Source: Aselliscus stoliczkanus (lineage: Eukaryota; Chordata; Mammalia; Chiroptera; Hipposideridae). From it: a stretch of 64,000 nucleotides of DNA. The stretch covers positions 107,758,687 to 107,822,686 of the forward strand of contig CM066732.1 in NCBI GenBank assembly GCA_033961575.1, given 5' to 3'. Made by a program: the position numbers and the translations under genes. The notes under the pieces were generated by a model that saw nothing but the letters and a program-made list of their open reading frames with translations, had not been told where the DNA came from and made no database searches. Numbering within the stretch: the stretch's first letter is position 1; the number at the start of each line of letters is the position of its first letter. Below are positions 1 to 12,910 of the stretch, piece after piece.

Positions 1-847
1 GGTTGGGCCATCCCACAGAGGGTCAGGTCCGGGATCCCATTGGTCTGGTGAAATTGGCACAGAAGTGCGTGTGTGCATGCGTGCCCATGCGGCCTTGATT
101 CCCACCCTCCACCCTGCTTGTGCTGAATTGCCAGGGAAACGCCGGGTGGGTGCCCTCCGGCTCCAACAGGCTGCAAATTGAGACGCGGGAGTGCGTGAGC
201 CGCCTTGGATCCCCACCCTCCGCACTGTTTGTGCAGTTGCCAGGCTGGGGATTGGCCGTTGAGCTGCTCAGCCTGATCGGCGAGCAGCTGATTGGGACAG
301 GCTGAGACTGGGAGTTTTCCTGAGAGTGTTGGGCCGGGAGCTTTGCGCCTACGAGATCTGGTTGGGGCTTTCCTGGCGAGTTTGTGTAGGCTGGTTGCTG
401 GTGCAGAGTGCATGCTGCTCTGACTTGGTGGGGGCCACTGACTACATCCAGTGGTGTTTTGGGGACCTGCCCTGCCCACCTAGAGCTGTGTTGCCAGAGT
501 CACCCTGAGCCCCTGGTGCCTGGCCCCCACCTCCCCAGGCCACAGAGGGTATTTTGCAGCAGCAGATAACCCACAACAACCTGTGAAGATTTTTGGTAGT
601 GAGCACAGTTCCAGAGCACACAGCAGCTAATTGCAGAAAGCTCACTGCAAGCCTGAGAGGGAGGCCGGGGCATAACATGTTAAGCCCTTTTCCCCAACAG
701 CTGTTGCTGACTCGCCCAGAGACTCTCTATTGCTGAGCAAGTGGTCTACAGATTAAAGAGGACGGAGAGACCCCCACCCATTTTTTCCTTTTTCTCTTTT
801 AGGTGATCTATCTAATACACCGAATCAATCACAGAACGACAGCCAGA
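1..847 (+). promoter_or_regulatory. LINE-1 5' UTR / internal promoter region
   Basis: GC-rich leader before ORF1, in sharp contrast to the AT-rich surroundings, with CpG remnants. In LINE-1 elements this region contains the internal Pol II promoter; activity here is not implied, and the true 5' end may be missing. Confidence 0.7.
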
Positions 848-1731
848 ATGAAGAAACAAAGAAACATGTCCCAAGCAAAAGATCAGAAGAAACCTCTAGA
901 AATGGAACTAAATGAAACAGAGGGATCCAAACTCTCAGAGACAGAGTTTAGAACACTGATGATAAGAACGTGTAAGGAACTTAGCGAGGACATAAAGAAA
1001 GATAGGGAAGCCATAAAAATCAACCAGTTAGAACTAAAGAATACAATAACTGAAATAAAGAACACACTTAAAGGAATCATCAGTAGAATAGATGAAGCAG
1101 AGGACAGGATCAGTGAATTAGAAGACGAAATAGCAGAAATGACCCAGTTGGAACAACAAAAAGAAAAAAGAATGAAAATATTTTAAGAGACCTGTGGGAC
1201 AACATGAACCACAACAACAATCATATAATAGGAATACCAGAAGGAGAAGAGAAGAAGCAAGGGGTCGAGAATGTATTTGAAAAAATAATGACTGAAAACT
1301 TCCCTACCCTGGTGAAGGAAATCGACATACAAGCCCAGGAAGTGCATAGAGTCCAAACAAGCTGAATCCAAACAGGTCCACACCAAGACACATTATAGTT
1401 AAAATGACAAAGGTTAAAGACAAAGACAGAATCCTAAAAGCAGCAAGAGAAAGACAGAAGGTTACATACAAAGGAACTCCTATTAGACTAACAGCTGACT
1501 TTTCTACAGAAACTCTGCAGGCCATAAGGGAGTGGCAGGAAATATTCAAAGCGACGCAAAATAAAGGTCTACAACCAAGATTGCTCTATCCAGCACGGCT
1601 ATCACTTAAATTGAAGGAGAGATAAAGAGCTTCTCAGCAAAGAATAAGCTTAAGGAATTCATTACCACCAAGGCAGCATTGCAGGAAATGTTAAAGGCTT
1701 TTTTAAGCAGAAGAAAGGGGAAAACAAGCTA
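848..1731 (+). pseudogene. LINE-1 ORF1 remnant (RNA-binding chaperone)
   Basis: Starts at ATG 848-850 (MKKQRNMSQAKDQKK...). The N-terminal part is open to a TAA at 1184-1186 and includes a coiled-coil heptad stretch (IKNTLKGIISRIDEAEDRIS). Homology continues in other frames after 1190 (HIIGIPEGEE..., the RRM region), and from 1404 (MTKVKDKDRILKAARERQKV... then FSTETLQAIREWQEIF, the C-terminal domain) to about 1731. At least two frameshifts and several stops make it non-functional. Confidence 0.88.
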
Positions 1732-1762
1732 ACCCAGAAAGACAAGAAATACAAATAACAAA

Positions 1763-4700
1763 ATGGCAATAAATATGCACCTATCAATAATCACTTTAAA
1801 TGTGAATGAGCTAAATGCTCCAATCAAAAAACATAAGAGTGGCTGGGTGGATAAGAAAACAAGACCCATGCATATGATGTCTACAAGACAGCATACTCAT
1901 CTCAGATCAAAAGACACACACAGACTGAAAGTAAAGGGATGCGATAAGATACTTCATACAAATGGAAATGAGAAAAAAGCTGGAGTAGCAATACTTATTT
2001 CGGACAAAATAGACTTTAAAATGAAGACTACAATAAAAGACAAGGAAGGGCACTACATAATAATAAAGGGATCGATTCAACAAGAGGACATAACCCTGGT
2101 AAACATCTGAGCACCCAACATAGGAGCTCCTAAATATATAAAACAGATTATGACAGAAAGACAGAGATCAACAGTAACACTATCATAGTAGGGGACTTCA
2201 ACACCCTGTTGTCACCAATGGACGGATCCTCCAGACAGAAAATCAACATGGACACAGTGGCATTAAGTAACACTTTAGACTAGCTGGACTTCATCAATAT
2301 TTTTAGAGCATTTCACCCCAAAGTAACAGAATATACATTCTTCTCAAGTGCACATGAAACATTTTCCAAAATCGACCGACCACGTGTTAGGCCACAAAAC
2401 AAGTCTCAACAAATTTAAGATTGAAATACATCAAGCGTCTTCTCTGACCACAATGCTATGAAACTAGAAATCAATTACAAGAAGAAATCTGGAAAACACA
2501 CAATACATGGAAGCTGAATAACATGTTGCTAAATAGCAAGTGGGTCACAAATGAGATCAAGGAGGAAATCAAAAGATACCTTGAGAAAACGAAAATGAAA
2601 ACACCATGACCAAAATTCTCTGGGATGCAATGTAAGCAGTCCTAAGAGGGAGTTCATAGCAGTGCAGACCTACCTAAAGAAGGAAGAAAAATCTCAAATT
2701 AACAGACTATCTTTACACCTAAGGGAACTGGAAATAGAGCAAAACAAGCATAAAGGGAGTACAAGGAAGGAAATAATAAAGAACAGGGCAGAAATAAATG
2801 AAACAGAGACCAAAAAACAATACAAAAGATCAATGAAACCAAGAGTTGGTTTTTTGAAAAAATAAACAAAATCGACAAACGCTTAGCCAGACTCACCAAA
2901 AAAAAAGAGAGAGGACCCAAATTAATAAAATCAGAAGTGAAAGAGGAGAAGTGACAAGAGATACCACAGAAATACAGAAAAATTTAAGAAAACACTACGA
3001 GCAACTGTATGCCAACAAATTCAACAATCTGGAGGAAATGGATAAATTTCTAGAAGCATACAATCTACCAAGTCTGAACCAAAAAGAAACAGAAACTCTG
3101 AACAGACTGATTACTACCAAAGAAATTGAATCAGTAATCAACAAGCTTCCAACAAACAAAAGTCCTGGACCAGATGGCTTCACAAGTGAATTTTACAAAA
3201 CATTCAAAAAAGAATTAATACCTATTCTCCTCAAACTACTCCAAAAAATACAGAAGGAGGGAAGTCTCACTAACTCTTCCTATGAAGCCACTATCACCCT
3301 GAATCCAAAATCAGACAAAGATATTACAAAAAAGGAAGACTACAGGCCGATATCCTTAATGAACAGATGCAAACAATCTCAACAAAATACTAGCAAACTG
3401 ATTAAAAAGATTGGTTTAAAACATCACAGTAAAAGGATCATGCACCACGATCAAGTGGGATTCATTCCTGGTATGCAAGGTTGGCTCAATATCCACAAAT
3501 CAATTAACATAATACATCACATTAACAAAGTGAAAAATAAAAATCATATAATCGTATCAATAGATGCAGAAAGCATTTGACAAAATCCAGCAGCCATTTA
3601 TGATAAAAACTCTTAGCAAAGTGGGAATAGTGGGATCATATCTCAACATAATGAAGGCCATAGATGATAAGCCCACAGCAAACATCGTACTCAATGGGAA
3701 AACGCTAAAAGCTTTCCCCTTAAGATCAGGAACAAGACAAGGCTGCCCACTTTCACCACTTCTATTTAACATAGTTCTGGAAGTTCTAGCCACAGCAATC
3801 AGACAAAAAAATGAAATAAAAGGCATCCACATTGGAAAGGAGGAAGTAAAATTGTCATTATATGCAGATGACATGATACTATATATAGAGAATCCCAAAG
3901 ACTCCACCAAAAAACGGCTACAACTGATAAAACGAATTTGGTAAGGTAGCAGAATACAAAACTAATATTCAGAAATCAGTTGCATTTGTATACGTCAATA
4001 ATAAACTATCAGAAGAAGAAATAAGGAAATCAATCCCTATTACAATTGCTTCAAAAACAATAAAATATCTAGGAATCAACTTAACTAAAGAAGTAAAAGA
4101 CCTGTACTCAGAAAATTGAGACACTGAAGAGAAAAATCAAAGAAGATACAAATAAATGGAAATACATACCATGTTCATGGATAGGAAAAATTAATATAGT
4201 TAAAATGTCGATACTACCTAAGGCAATATATAGATTCAATGCAATTCCAATCAAACTACCAAGGACATTTTTCTCAGAAATACAACAAAAAATCCTAAAA
4301 TTTATATGGAACCACAAAAGACCCCGATAAGCCAAAGCAATCTTGAGAAATAAAAACAAAGTGAGAGACATCACGCTACCTGACATCAAAACATACAAGG
4401 CTACAGTAAACAAAAGAGTATGGTACTGGCATAAAATCAGACACACAGACCAATGGAACAGAATAGAGAGCCCAGGAATAAACCCATCCATATATGGTCA
4501 TTTAATCTATGACAATGGAAGCAAGAATTTACATTGGAGTAAAGACAGTCTATTTAATAAATAGTGCTGGGAAAATTGGACACATGCAAATAAATGAAAA
4601 TGGACCAGCTACTCACACCATATATGAGAACAAACTCAAAATGGATTAAAGACTTAAATGTAAGACCTGAAACCATAAAACTCCTAGAAGAAAACATAGG

Positions 4701-5575
4701 GAGTAAATTTGCAGACATTACCCTGAGTAATATTTAACTGATATATCCACTCAGCCAAGGGAAATAAAAGAAAAAATGAACATATGGGATTACATCAAAT
4801 TAAAAGTTTTTCGACAGCATAGGAAATCATCAATAAAAAAAGGCTGACTACTGAATGGGAGAAGATATTTTCTAACGATATATCTGATAAGGTATTAATA
4901 TCCAAAATTTATAAAACACTCATGAAACTCAACACCAAAAAAACAAACAACCCAATTAAAAAATGGGCAAAGGATATGAAGAGGTATTTCTTGAAAGTGG
5001 ACATACAGATGGCCAACAGGCATATGAAAAAATGTTCAACCTCACTAATCATCAGAGAAATGCAAATAAAAACCACAATGAGATACTACCTCACTCTGGT
5101 CAGGATGGCTATCATCAATAAATCAACAAACAACAAGTGCTGGCGAAGTTATGGAGAAAAGGGAACCCTGGTGCACTCACTGTTGGTGGGACTGCAGATT
5201 GGTGCAGCCATTATGGAAATCAGTATGGAGGTATCTCAAAAAACTGGAAATGGAACTACCGTATGACCCAGCAATTCCACTCTTGGGTATCTACCCAGAG
5301 GAATCCAAGATGCTAATTTGAAAAAATATATGCACCCCTATGTTTATTGCAGTGCTATTTACAATAGCCAAGACTTGGAAACAACCAAAATGCCTATCGT
5401 TAAACGCATTAAGAAACTGTGGTACATTTATACAATGGAGTATTACTCCCCTATAAAGAATGAAATCGTACCATTTGCAATGATATGGATGGGCCTAGAG
5501 ACTATTATGTTAAGTGAAATAAGGCAGTCGAAGAAATACAAATACCATATGATCTCACTTATATGTGGAATTTGA
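1763..5575 (+). pseudogene. LINE-1 ORF2 remnant (endonuclease and reverse transcriptase)
   Basis: Begins MAINMHLSIITLNVNELNAP (apurinic-type endonuclease start; usual text is NVNGLNAP). Endonuclease homology is broken by stops at about 2110, 2281 and beyond. Reverse transcriptase blocks are clear: [13 protein letters not shown] near 3163, [20 protein letters not shown] near 3730, and the catalytic YADDMI near 3861. The C-terminal segment runs to a TGA at 5573-5575 in several frames. Multiple frameshifts and stops show it is dead. Confidence 0.9.
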
Positions 5576-6095
5576 AAAACTGAATGAACAAGCAAGTAAA
5601 CAGAAACAGACTCATAGATATAGAGGAAAAACTGATGGTTGCTAGTTGGAGGGGGATGGGATGAGGGAGAAGGGGAAGGGATTCGACACTATAAATAGGT
5701 AACTATAATACTGCCGCAGGGATATGAAAGACAGTTTGGGGAATACAATAATGTTGTAAATATTTTGTGGGGTGTCAGATGGTCACATGTCTTGTTAGGG
5801 AGACCACTTCATGGATGGAGTAGAGGCTTGATCACTGCACTGTACACCTGAAGCTGCTGTTGTGTAATATTGTATGCCAACTGTAATTGAATATATAGAT
5901 AGTTATGGGATGTGGAGTATACTGTGGAAGGGATTCAAAGGAATTATAATAGGTATGTATGATATGGGGGGGAGTGGGGAGGTGAATTGCGGGAGGGTGG
6001 TTGTCACTTTGAGGGGTAAAAAGTATAACTATTGCACTGTGTTGTACACCTTAATTTTTTTAAAAAATGTTTATTTCACAAAAAAAGAATTTAAA

Positions 6096-7344
6096 AAATG
6101 CACCCCACAAAATCAATATAATGCTTCTTAATATCATTGAACTACACTTTTATTCCATGATAATTCTATTGCTAGGTAACAGGGAGCTAGCTATAACATA
6201 CAAAGACACCTCAGTAGTTAGTTCTTAGGCAAACAGTCACTAAAGCACATCATTGGCTTTCACAGTCCTGTCAAGGGAGTCTAAGTGCTCTGAAGCAGAT
6301 GTAGGCCAACTACTGTGCCTGGGACAAATCCACCTGTTTTTGTGATCAAGTTTTACTGAAATACAAAGGCTATTATTTACATATTATCTATAGCCGTTTT
6401 CATGCTACAAGGAAGACTTGAATCACTGTGACCACTGGCCCACAATTATTTAGTATTTGGCCCCACAACAGAAAAAGTTTGCAGACCATGATTTTAAAAC
6501 ATTGCTACTCAAATGTTTGGTTTGCATACCTTTGTTCCTGACCAGAAATGAGATAAGGATATTGTGCGAGAACATAAATCAATTACGTTACCAAGTACAA
6601 TGCTTATTTCAACTGCTTTTCTGTTTTCACTGCCAGGCTTTCTCAATGATGGACTTATAGTCTGGTGCAGGCTTCTTTTCTCATCATGGATAGATATAAA
6701 CAGTTCATTTACCAGCTACTTTGAAAATTACTACTCTGAAGGTATATAGGGGAAGAAGAACCCAAAGCTCAAAAGGAATTATAGTGTTCCTTATTTTAAC
6801 GCAGTGCTTTAGGGGTTTTGTAGCATAGACTTGGCAACTAATTGAAAGAGATTCAGAACGTGGTCCTTACATATTTTTTCTATTCCCTGCTCTTCTAATA
6901 TTTAAAGTACTCTACAAATCTTCTCTGCTATAGATTTATGTTTCAACAAGGTGAAGGGTGACAGCTAATAGATCCCTCTCTCCCTATCTTTTCTTAGGAG
7001 CAGGAAAGATGAAAATATTTGCACCCCTGTCCCCAAATATTCCATAAAATAATTCGGTAATATATTTTGCCCATTTAGCCTCTTTAATTTACAGCAGATA
7101 GAAAACTATAATATCAAATTATATTTCTCTTGAAGTGAAAGAATTTATAGAGCAATTCTATTCTTTGTAAATATTAGCAGTATTTTCCCCTGTACTTTGA
7201 GTAGTAATTTAAAATAAATCATGCATCAATTAAAGAATACAGAATGATATCCTACCACTAACTTTAACATGAAATGTCCTTGAACAGTATAGTTTCTAAA
7301 GGCGCCAAAGGTAACCCGACTCAAGCAGTTTCCTGAAAAATAAA
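6096..7344. other. Intergenic spacer between LINE-1 and ZNF280D 3' end
   Basis: AT-rich, non-coding. It contains a hAT-like fragment at about 6295-6512 and otherwise nothing recognisable. The short open frames here have no family resemblance. Confidence 0.6.
6295..6512. mobile_element. hAT-like (MER-type) remnant
   Basis: Contains CACCTGTTTTTGTGATCAAG, ATTATCTATAGCCGTTTTCA and GAAAAAGTTTGCAGACC, a diverged relative of the element at 62843-63208. Confidence 0.55.
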
Positions 7345-8644
7345 ATTATTCAGGGACAGATTTTTATTGCAAATATTTACTCAAAAACTATATACAGCAG
7401 AGTTTTCATAGCCATTTAAAACATTTAACATTCAGTGAAACAAAATTTAAGAATTCAAAGCACATTTTAAGAAGTAAAAATGTAGCATTTTAAATAAAAG
7501 TTTATTAGTACTTCAAAGCAAACTACTGCAATTCATATTATTTATTTCTAGATCTATTATTTTCTAGATGATAAAAAAACTGAAAAAATCATTTTAGCAG
7601 CCATCTTATGGATAAATTAGACTAAATATCCCAAACCAAATTTTTACATCACTGCTTTAGGTCCCATCTGAAGTTTCTATTTTACAATGAAAGAAAAATT
7701 CATTTAAACATGGCTGAATTCATGCCAGAACATGTTTTCAGTTTACTGCTTTACAGTATCTACATTATGCCATACTTTGGTTTGGTTTCCAGCCCATTTT
7801 TATGGGTCTATTTCTAAAAATCATTAAAACAATATTAAAAGCATAATAGCTACAGCAGTTTCAACAATGGGTGTCTGCTTTATACAACTAGTACATCAAG
7901 GGATTTCTGCACAGCTTACACACTGACAAAAAGCACAAATATAAATTTATATTTTAATAATTTCACTTTCACTGAAAGTTTAATTAAGGTAAGCTTACAG
8001 CCTGGCAGGCTAACACTTGTATGGAGGTACACGTATTCAAATATTCTGTTTACATGCTTCTGACAGTCTGGAATGTTATATTAAATCCAAAATTAAGTTT
8101 ATGTTCATCCAAATTCTCATTAGATTCATTAATTTAGCACTCTTAAGCATGCTCCATTTACCAGCATCATACTCAAAATAAAGCCTCCATTAACAATGCC
8201 AATTAGACATTGTTTTAAATCAATTATTCCCAGAAGGTATGTAGTTTCCAAATTTCTTCCTTTAAATTAACTGAGAAGGATATACAGGTAATACATATGT
8301 TTAGCTGAGGACTGATGGAAGTTTCAATGATTTATAAATATAACTAATATTCCAATTCATAAGGCAACCAAATTCTGTTTTCTTAAGAACTGCTAAAATG
8401 AAGGCTTTCCCATTGTAAATTTAACTTTCATTAAAATCCTATTCATGTTTTAAAACCTCTTGATAGCCCTAATCATGCTATTATTGGTGAATTGATTTCT
8501 TTAACAACCTTGGTTGAACACAGGTAAGATGTGTGAATGACCTCACATTTTTCTATTTCCGAACTCTCCAACAGCACCAGTGAGCTCACCTGACAGCGGT
8601 GTTCCAAATGCTCTTACCATTGGTACACTAAAACTTAGAATGAC
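7345..8644 (-). other. ZNF280D: ZNF280D 3' UTR (probable)
   Basis: AT-rich sequence downstream of the stop with no recognisable interspersed repeat, in contrast to everything around it, which fits a conserved 3' UTR. Several TTTATT words on the plus strand (AATAAA on the gene strand) occur at about 7541, 7501 and 7363. The distal end is placed after the last one and is approximate. Confidence 0.55.
7363..7368 (-). terminator. Candidate polyadenylation signal AATAAA
   Basis: AATAAA on the minus strand about 1.28 kb past the ZNF280D stop. It is the most distal such hexamer before the intergenic repeats begin. Alternative hexamers lie at about 7501-7506 and 7541-7546, so the site actually used is uncertain. 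Confidence 0.4.
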
Positions 8645-9281
8645 TTAACTAATTTCAACTTCTTTCTTTTTTTCATCTGCCAGGTCTACTGTTGTCTCTG
8701 TTGTGCTAGGGTTATGTTCTCCAGCCATGTCATCTGTTTGATTAGACACCACTTCATCAGTCTGGGCCGAAGGGTCACCACTACCTTTCTGAAGAATCTC
8801 TGTGGCCTCATACTCAAGTACCTCTGATGGAGTCAGAGGTTCCAGATGAATACTGCCTTGCTCACTAACATCAGAACTAACAGATTCAGGTTCATCTCTT
8901 TTTCTTAAAAATTGGTCAATGCTAACATCACCAGATGTTAACCGCAAATCCTTAATATTCTTCGAAGAAAGCCTAACTTCACTGGAGTTGTGATCTTTAA
9001 TCTGATCACATGAAATGATGTTTTCTGAACTTTGGCATATCTCCGACTCCGTTTCCTGACAAATGCGCTCTATTTGTCTTTCCTTTTCTACTTTATCTTC
9101 ACCAATATTTGATTCATAACTGAAGATATTCTTTGAGCCAGTTTCCTTATCTTCAAGATAGGTATCATTTTCCTTATCTGAAACTATTGTGCTTTCTTCA
9201 CATTTTGTTGCTGATGAGCCTTCAAATGCATTTGCATCACATCCATTTTTTTCTTCCTCTGAAGAAGCTTTATCCTGTTTA
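8645..9281 (-). CDS. ZNF280D: ZNF280D last coding exon: acidic C-terminal tail and stop
   Basis: Coding part of the terminal exon, 637 nt, from acceptor TTTTTTCAG| to TAA at 8645-8647. The first T completes a Ser codon and 211 residues follow. The tail is acidic and Ser/Glu-rich (KQDKASSEEEKNGCDA..., SDKENDTYLEDKETGS...) and has no zinc finger. It contains QFLRKRDEPESVSSDVSEQG and LEPLTPSEVLEYEATEILQK, both diagnostic of ZNF280D in my memory. The last residues (DEKKKEVEIS) differ slightly from the human end as I recall it (DEKERS), a few residues longer. The ATG at 9320-9322 upstream of the acceptor is intronic and not a start. Confidence 0.95.
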
Positions 9282-11715
9282 CTGAAAAAATAAAGCCACT
9301 TATCTATTCCTTCATAATACAATGTTTTGGAACATTATCAAAATAAAGAAATGCTCTACATTTTTTAAAAAAGTCAAGGCACACTTGCCCACCAAAAAGG
9401 AAAAAATCCAGGTCCACAGACCTTGCCATGATGTTACAATTTAGGAGGCAACCATTTTCCTCTGCAAGAAACTGACAAACTCCAGAGTCAAATATCAAAA
9501 GTAGACCTGGGGGGTCTATCAACTGGTTTCAGTGCTGGTTATCATTTTCATCTGTTCACATCCTTCCCTGTTTTTAGTTAAAACTTACGCATTAATAATT
9601 TCTGAGAGTACTTTACATAAGGAATGAATATATGAAAAAACTATTTTTCTTTTATGATTTATATATCCTCGTATGGTTAGCATGTCTTTCCCTATGCAAA
9701 ATCAGATAAGCATTCACGAACATTTCCCTAATTTTTAATAGCCTCATTAAAAAAAAAAAAAAAAAATCCCTGAAAAATATACGTAAATAGACAACATGCA
9801 TAGAGATGTGTATGTTTGCATACACATATGTTGATGAGTGTGTCTGTCTGTGTGTTTACTCTTACCCTGGTGTGTTAACAGAAACTATTTAATGAATAAT
9901 AGAACATTAGAAACAGAAGATTCTGAAGAGGATCTCCAGCCCCTTATCTAGATGTAACGATGCTTATTTTACCAAAACAAATTTAAGGATTACATATATC
10001 TTATTTCTTATATTAATCCACTGTAATTTACTTTTCCTTAATGAACTGCCCAAATATCAAAGCAACGCTATCAAATAGTTTTTATATACTAAATTATATT
10101 TCTAAGGCTGTTTCTCTGCTATGCATTTTGTTCTGATTTGTCTTTAGGCTCTTCTTAGGTCAATACCATACAGTCTTAATTATACATTAACAATGTATTT
10201 TATTATCTAATAGAGCAAATCACCTATCATATACTACATTACTCTTCTCCCCAAATTAAATCATTTAAAAATGCAAAAATTATTTGTACAAGCATGCTCA
10301 TTAAAACGTTTAAATAGTGCATATAGAAACAACCTATTATCTACCAATAGGGAAATAATTAAATAAATTATGGTATTGATAGAAAAATATGAATTATAAA
10401 CTTGTCAGTTTCCAAACCAAATCCCACTGGAATTTTCTCAATTAAATGTTCATTAACCTATAAATTAATTTGGAAAATGGACTATCATGCACATTATTAA
10501 TACATTATTTTCTACCTTAGTAAATTTCTGTTTTTCATTTAGATCTTGTATATTTCTCATTTTTATTGTTATTATGAATTAACTCTTTTGTCCATTATAT
10601 TTTGTAATCATATGTTATTGGTATATAGAAAAAATTCTAAAGCTCATTTTCTTGGATCTTACATCATCTGCAAAAAATATATTATCCTCATTTAAATTTG
10701 TATAATTGTTACTTTTGTTCAGTTCTTATTGGCCTAACTACAATTTACAGAAAAAGTTAAATAATACAGAAGTGACTAGTATGCTTTTTCTAACTCCTTA
10801 GTTAAATTTTAGTTAACACCCTCATCCAGGATTCTAGAAAAAAATGCTAGATGAAGAAAAAGCTAGATAATTTTCTAGTTAAGTCCAAATAATACCTTCA
10901 TAAGGCCTTATCCCATAATTTCCTTTTTAGGGGAAATGGATTAATTAATCTCATTGGATTAACAAGCAACTTACTGTAAAATATACAGTATAAAGATAGA
11001 AATAGGGAAATTACTTATTTAAAAGACAAAATAAACTTTATCTGGAAAAGGGTTCTAATTAAAATGTTGGAGCCTCTCTTATGATAAAAAATTGTGAAAT
11101 GTCTTCTGTTCTTTAGTGTTCTACCTTTAAAAACCAATCCCACGGGCCGGCCGAGTGGCGCAGTGGTTAAGCGCTGGCTTGGGAAGCCATCGGCCCCGGT
11201 TCGGGTCCCACATAGGAGGGCCAGTGACACTGCCCTCAAAAAAAAATAAAATAAAATAAAATAAAGTAAAAACCAATCCCTAAATTTTGAAACTTTTAAG
11301 TTGAGAATGCCAACACAGAAGTAGCTTTAAAGCTTTCTGAAAATACTTTAAAAAAAAAAGATTTTAAAACTACCTATTTGCAGTAATTGTCCCCATGTTG
11401 TAACCTGCAGCATCTTGTAACTGTCTGCATTTAATAGGGGCAAATAAAATCTGTTAACATTTTACTTACTAGTAAGTACTTTCAAACATTTTAATACTTA
11501 TAAAAGGTAGTCTACATGTATAAAGCTATTTCAAATTAGGGATCTATAGTATATTCTTGTTGCATAAAAATTTTTTAATTTTACTTTAATTAAAAGACGA
11601 TAAAAGCAATACCATGTACCAAAATATAGTCCTTTACTGATTAACTGAAATAACACAAGTCAAGTGTCATTTTATATACTTGGATTTCAAAAGATTCAAT
11701 TTTTCTCATATTTAC
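9282..11715 (-). other. ZNF280D last intron, 2.4 kb
   Basis: AT-rich intron. It carries one plus-oriented short SINE (11144-11266) and a plus-strand poly(A) run near 9748-9766. A weak (TG)n stretch lies at 9830-9862. No further exon is seen. Confidence 0.75.
11144..11266 (+). mobile_element. Short tRNA-derived SINE
   Basis: Starts GGGCCGGCCGAGTGGCGCAG; an A box (TGGCGCAGTGG) and a B box (GGTTCGGGTCC) are visible; the unit ends CACTGCCCTC followed by an (AAAAT)n tail. Flanked by a perfect 14-bp duplication TAAAAACCAATCCC (11128-11141, 11267-11280), so the insertion is recent. Confidence 0.95.
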
Positions 11716-11771
11716 CTTCCAGAATTTGATGTTTCTGTTTCTCCTTCAGTCATATTAGGTCTTGCAATTTC
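11716..11771 (-). CDS. ZNF280D: ZNF280D exon j: 56-nt exon (EIARPNMTEGETETSNSG)
   Basis: Exon of 56 nt starting on a codon boundary after TCATTTCAG| and ending with two bases (AAG|GTAAAT). It encodes EIARPNMTEGETETSNSG plus a split Ser codon completed by the T that opens the last exon. It belongs to the acidic, Ser/Thr/Glu-rich C-terminal tail. Confidence 0.91.
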
Positions 11772-12091
11772 CTGAAATGATTAATAATATTTTTCTTTTA
11801 CAATCATGGATAAGCTTAAACACTTTCATTTATACTAAACCTTCTGGATAAAAGGAATTTAAGTGTGCAATCTTACATACTAAAGAGCTAGAAAAACAAT
11901 TTCTTAATCTAAAGTATGTACCAGAATAATTCTCATAATCAAAAGTAGTATTTTAAAAATTATCTTTAAAGAAACCTATATGAAGTTCTTTATACCAAAA
12001 GTTTCTGAATCAAGGTCACAAAACAGTTATACAGTTATAACCATATCTGCTTTCCTTACACTGTTTCATATATGGGCCATAATTACAATCA

Positions 12092-12496
12092 CAGCTGACC
12101 CTTGAACAACATAGGTTTGAACTGTATGGGTCCACTTATACATGGATTTTTTTTCTCAGTTAAGTATACAGTTGCCCCTCTGTATCCCCAGATTTTTTAT
12201 CTGCGGATTCAAGTGAATTCAGATTAAAACCAGTATTTTCAATCTGCGGTTGGGAATTCACAGATGCGAAAGTCAATTTTATACATTGTGTTTTGGGGCT
12301 ATCTTATATAAAGGACTTGAACATCCAAGGCATCCATGAGGGTGGGAGAGGGTTCTTGGAACCAATCCCTTGCAGATACCTAGGGACAACTGTTCTGTGG
12401 TTAAATTGTTGGGAAGCCAACAATTATATGTGAATTTTTAACTACGTGGGGGTTAGTCCCCTTAACCCTCACGTTACGTTGTTCAAGGTTCTACTG
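12092..12496 (+). mobile_element. Tigger/MER2-like DNA transposon
   Basis: TIRs CAGCTGACCCTTGAACAACA at the left and, inverted, CAGTAGAACCTTGAACAACG at the right, next to a TA. The inner text TGTATGGGTCCACTTATACA and CTCTGTATCCCCAGATT is familiar from MER2-type non-autonomous elements. About 405 bp, non-coding. Confidence 0.75.
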
Positions 12497-12779
12497 TACT
12501 TGAATGGAAAATGTGTAAAACACAAATTTGAACAAGTTGCATTCAAAGTATTTTATAGAAACATATTAAGTACAGACACTTAGATGAAACATTTTTGAAA
12601 TTATTTTATATTTGTTTCATGGTAACCCCTCCTCTGTCAAACTAAATATTAAATGATAGACAAATTAAATATTTTGCTTATTTCAAATTTTTGATGGGGA
12701 GGTCAGTCTAAAAGCTTGTAACAATTGCCAATTGTTGAATACACATGATACATGTAGTCGGTTAAGAACGTCACTAACT

Positions 12780-12910
12780 CATTTGATTCTCTTATTAGAT
12801 ACATAAACTTCATTTTTACAAATGAGAAATAAAACTGTGTGGTTAAGTAGAGAACCCAAAGCAATACCACAGTAAAATTCAAATCTAGACCTAGCTCTTA
12901 ACCACTATAG
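12780..12910 (-). repeat. MIR, antisense
   Basis: CATTTTTACAAATGAGAAAT followed by GACCTAGCTCTTAACCACTA, the reverse-complement MIR pattern. Confidence 0.6.

Larger units (their letters stand above)
1..6095 (+). mobile_element. Near full-length but inactive LINE-1 retrotransposon
   Basis: Plus-strand LINE-1 with all parts in order: GC-rich 5' UTR (to ~847), ORF1 remnant, ORF2 remnant with endonuclease, reverse transcriptase and C-terminal text, a 3' UTR from about 5576 with a G-rich stretch (GGGGGATGGGATGAGGGAG), and an A-rich end near 6090. Both ORFs carry several stops and frameshifts, so it cannot move by itself. The 5' end may extend left of the window; no target-site duplication could be paired. 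Confidence 0.92.

Noticed and set aside
3557..3944. Reverse transcriptase frames as a possible retroviral pol gene
   Set aside because: The YADD context, ORF order, 3' UTR and A-rich end are LINE-1; no LTRs, gag or env text nearby.
9304..9322. ATG just upstream of the last ZNF280D exon as a possible start
   Set aside because: It lies in the intron before a clear TTTTTTCAG acceptor; the exon phase joins the 56-nt exon.
11144..11220. tRNA-like sequence with A and B boxes
   Set aside because: It is the head of a SINE with poly-A tail and target duplication, repeated at many places; not a functional tRNA gene.
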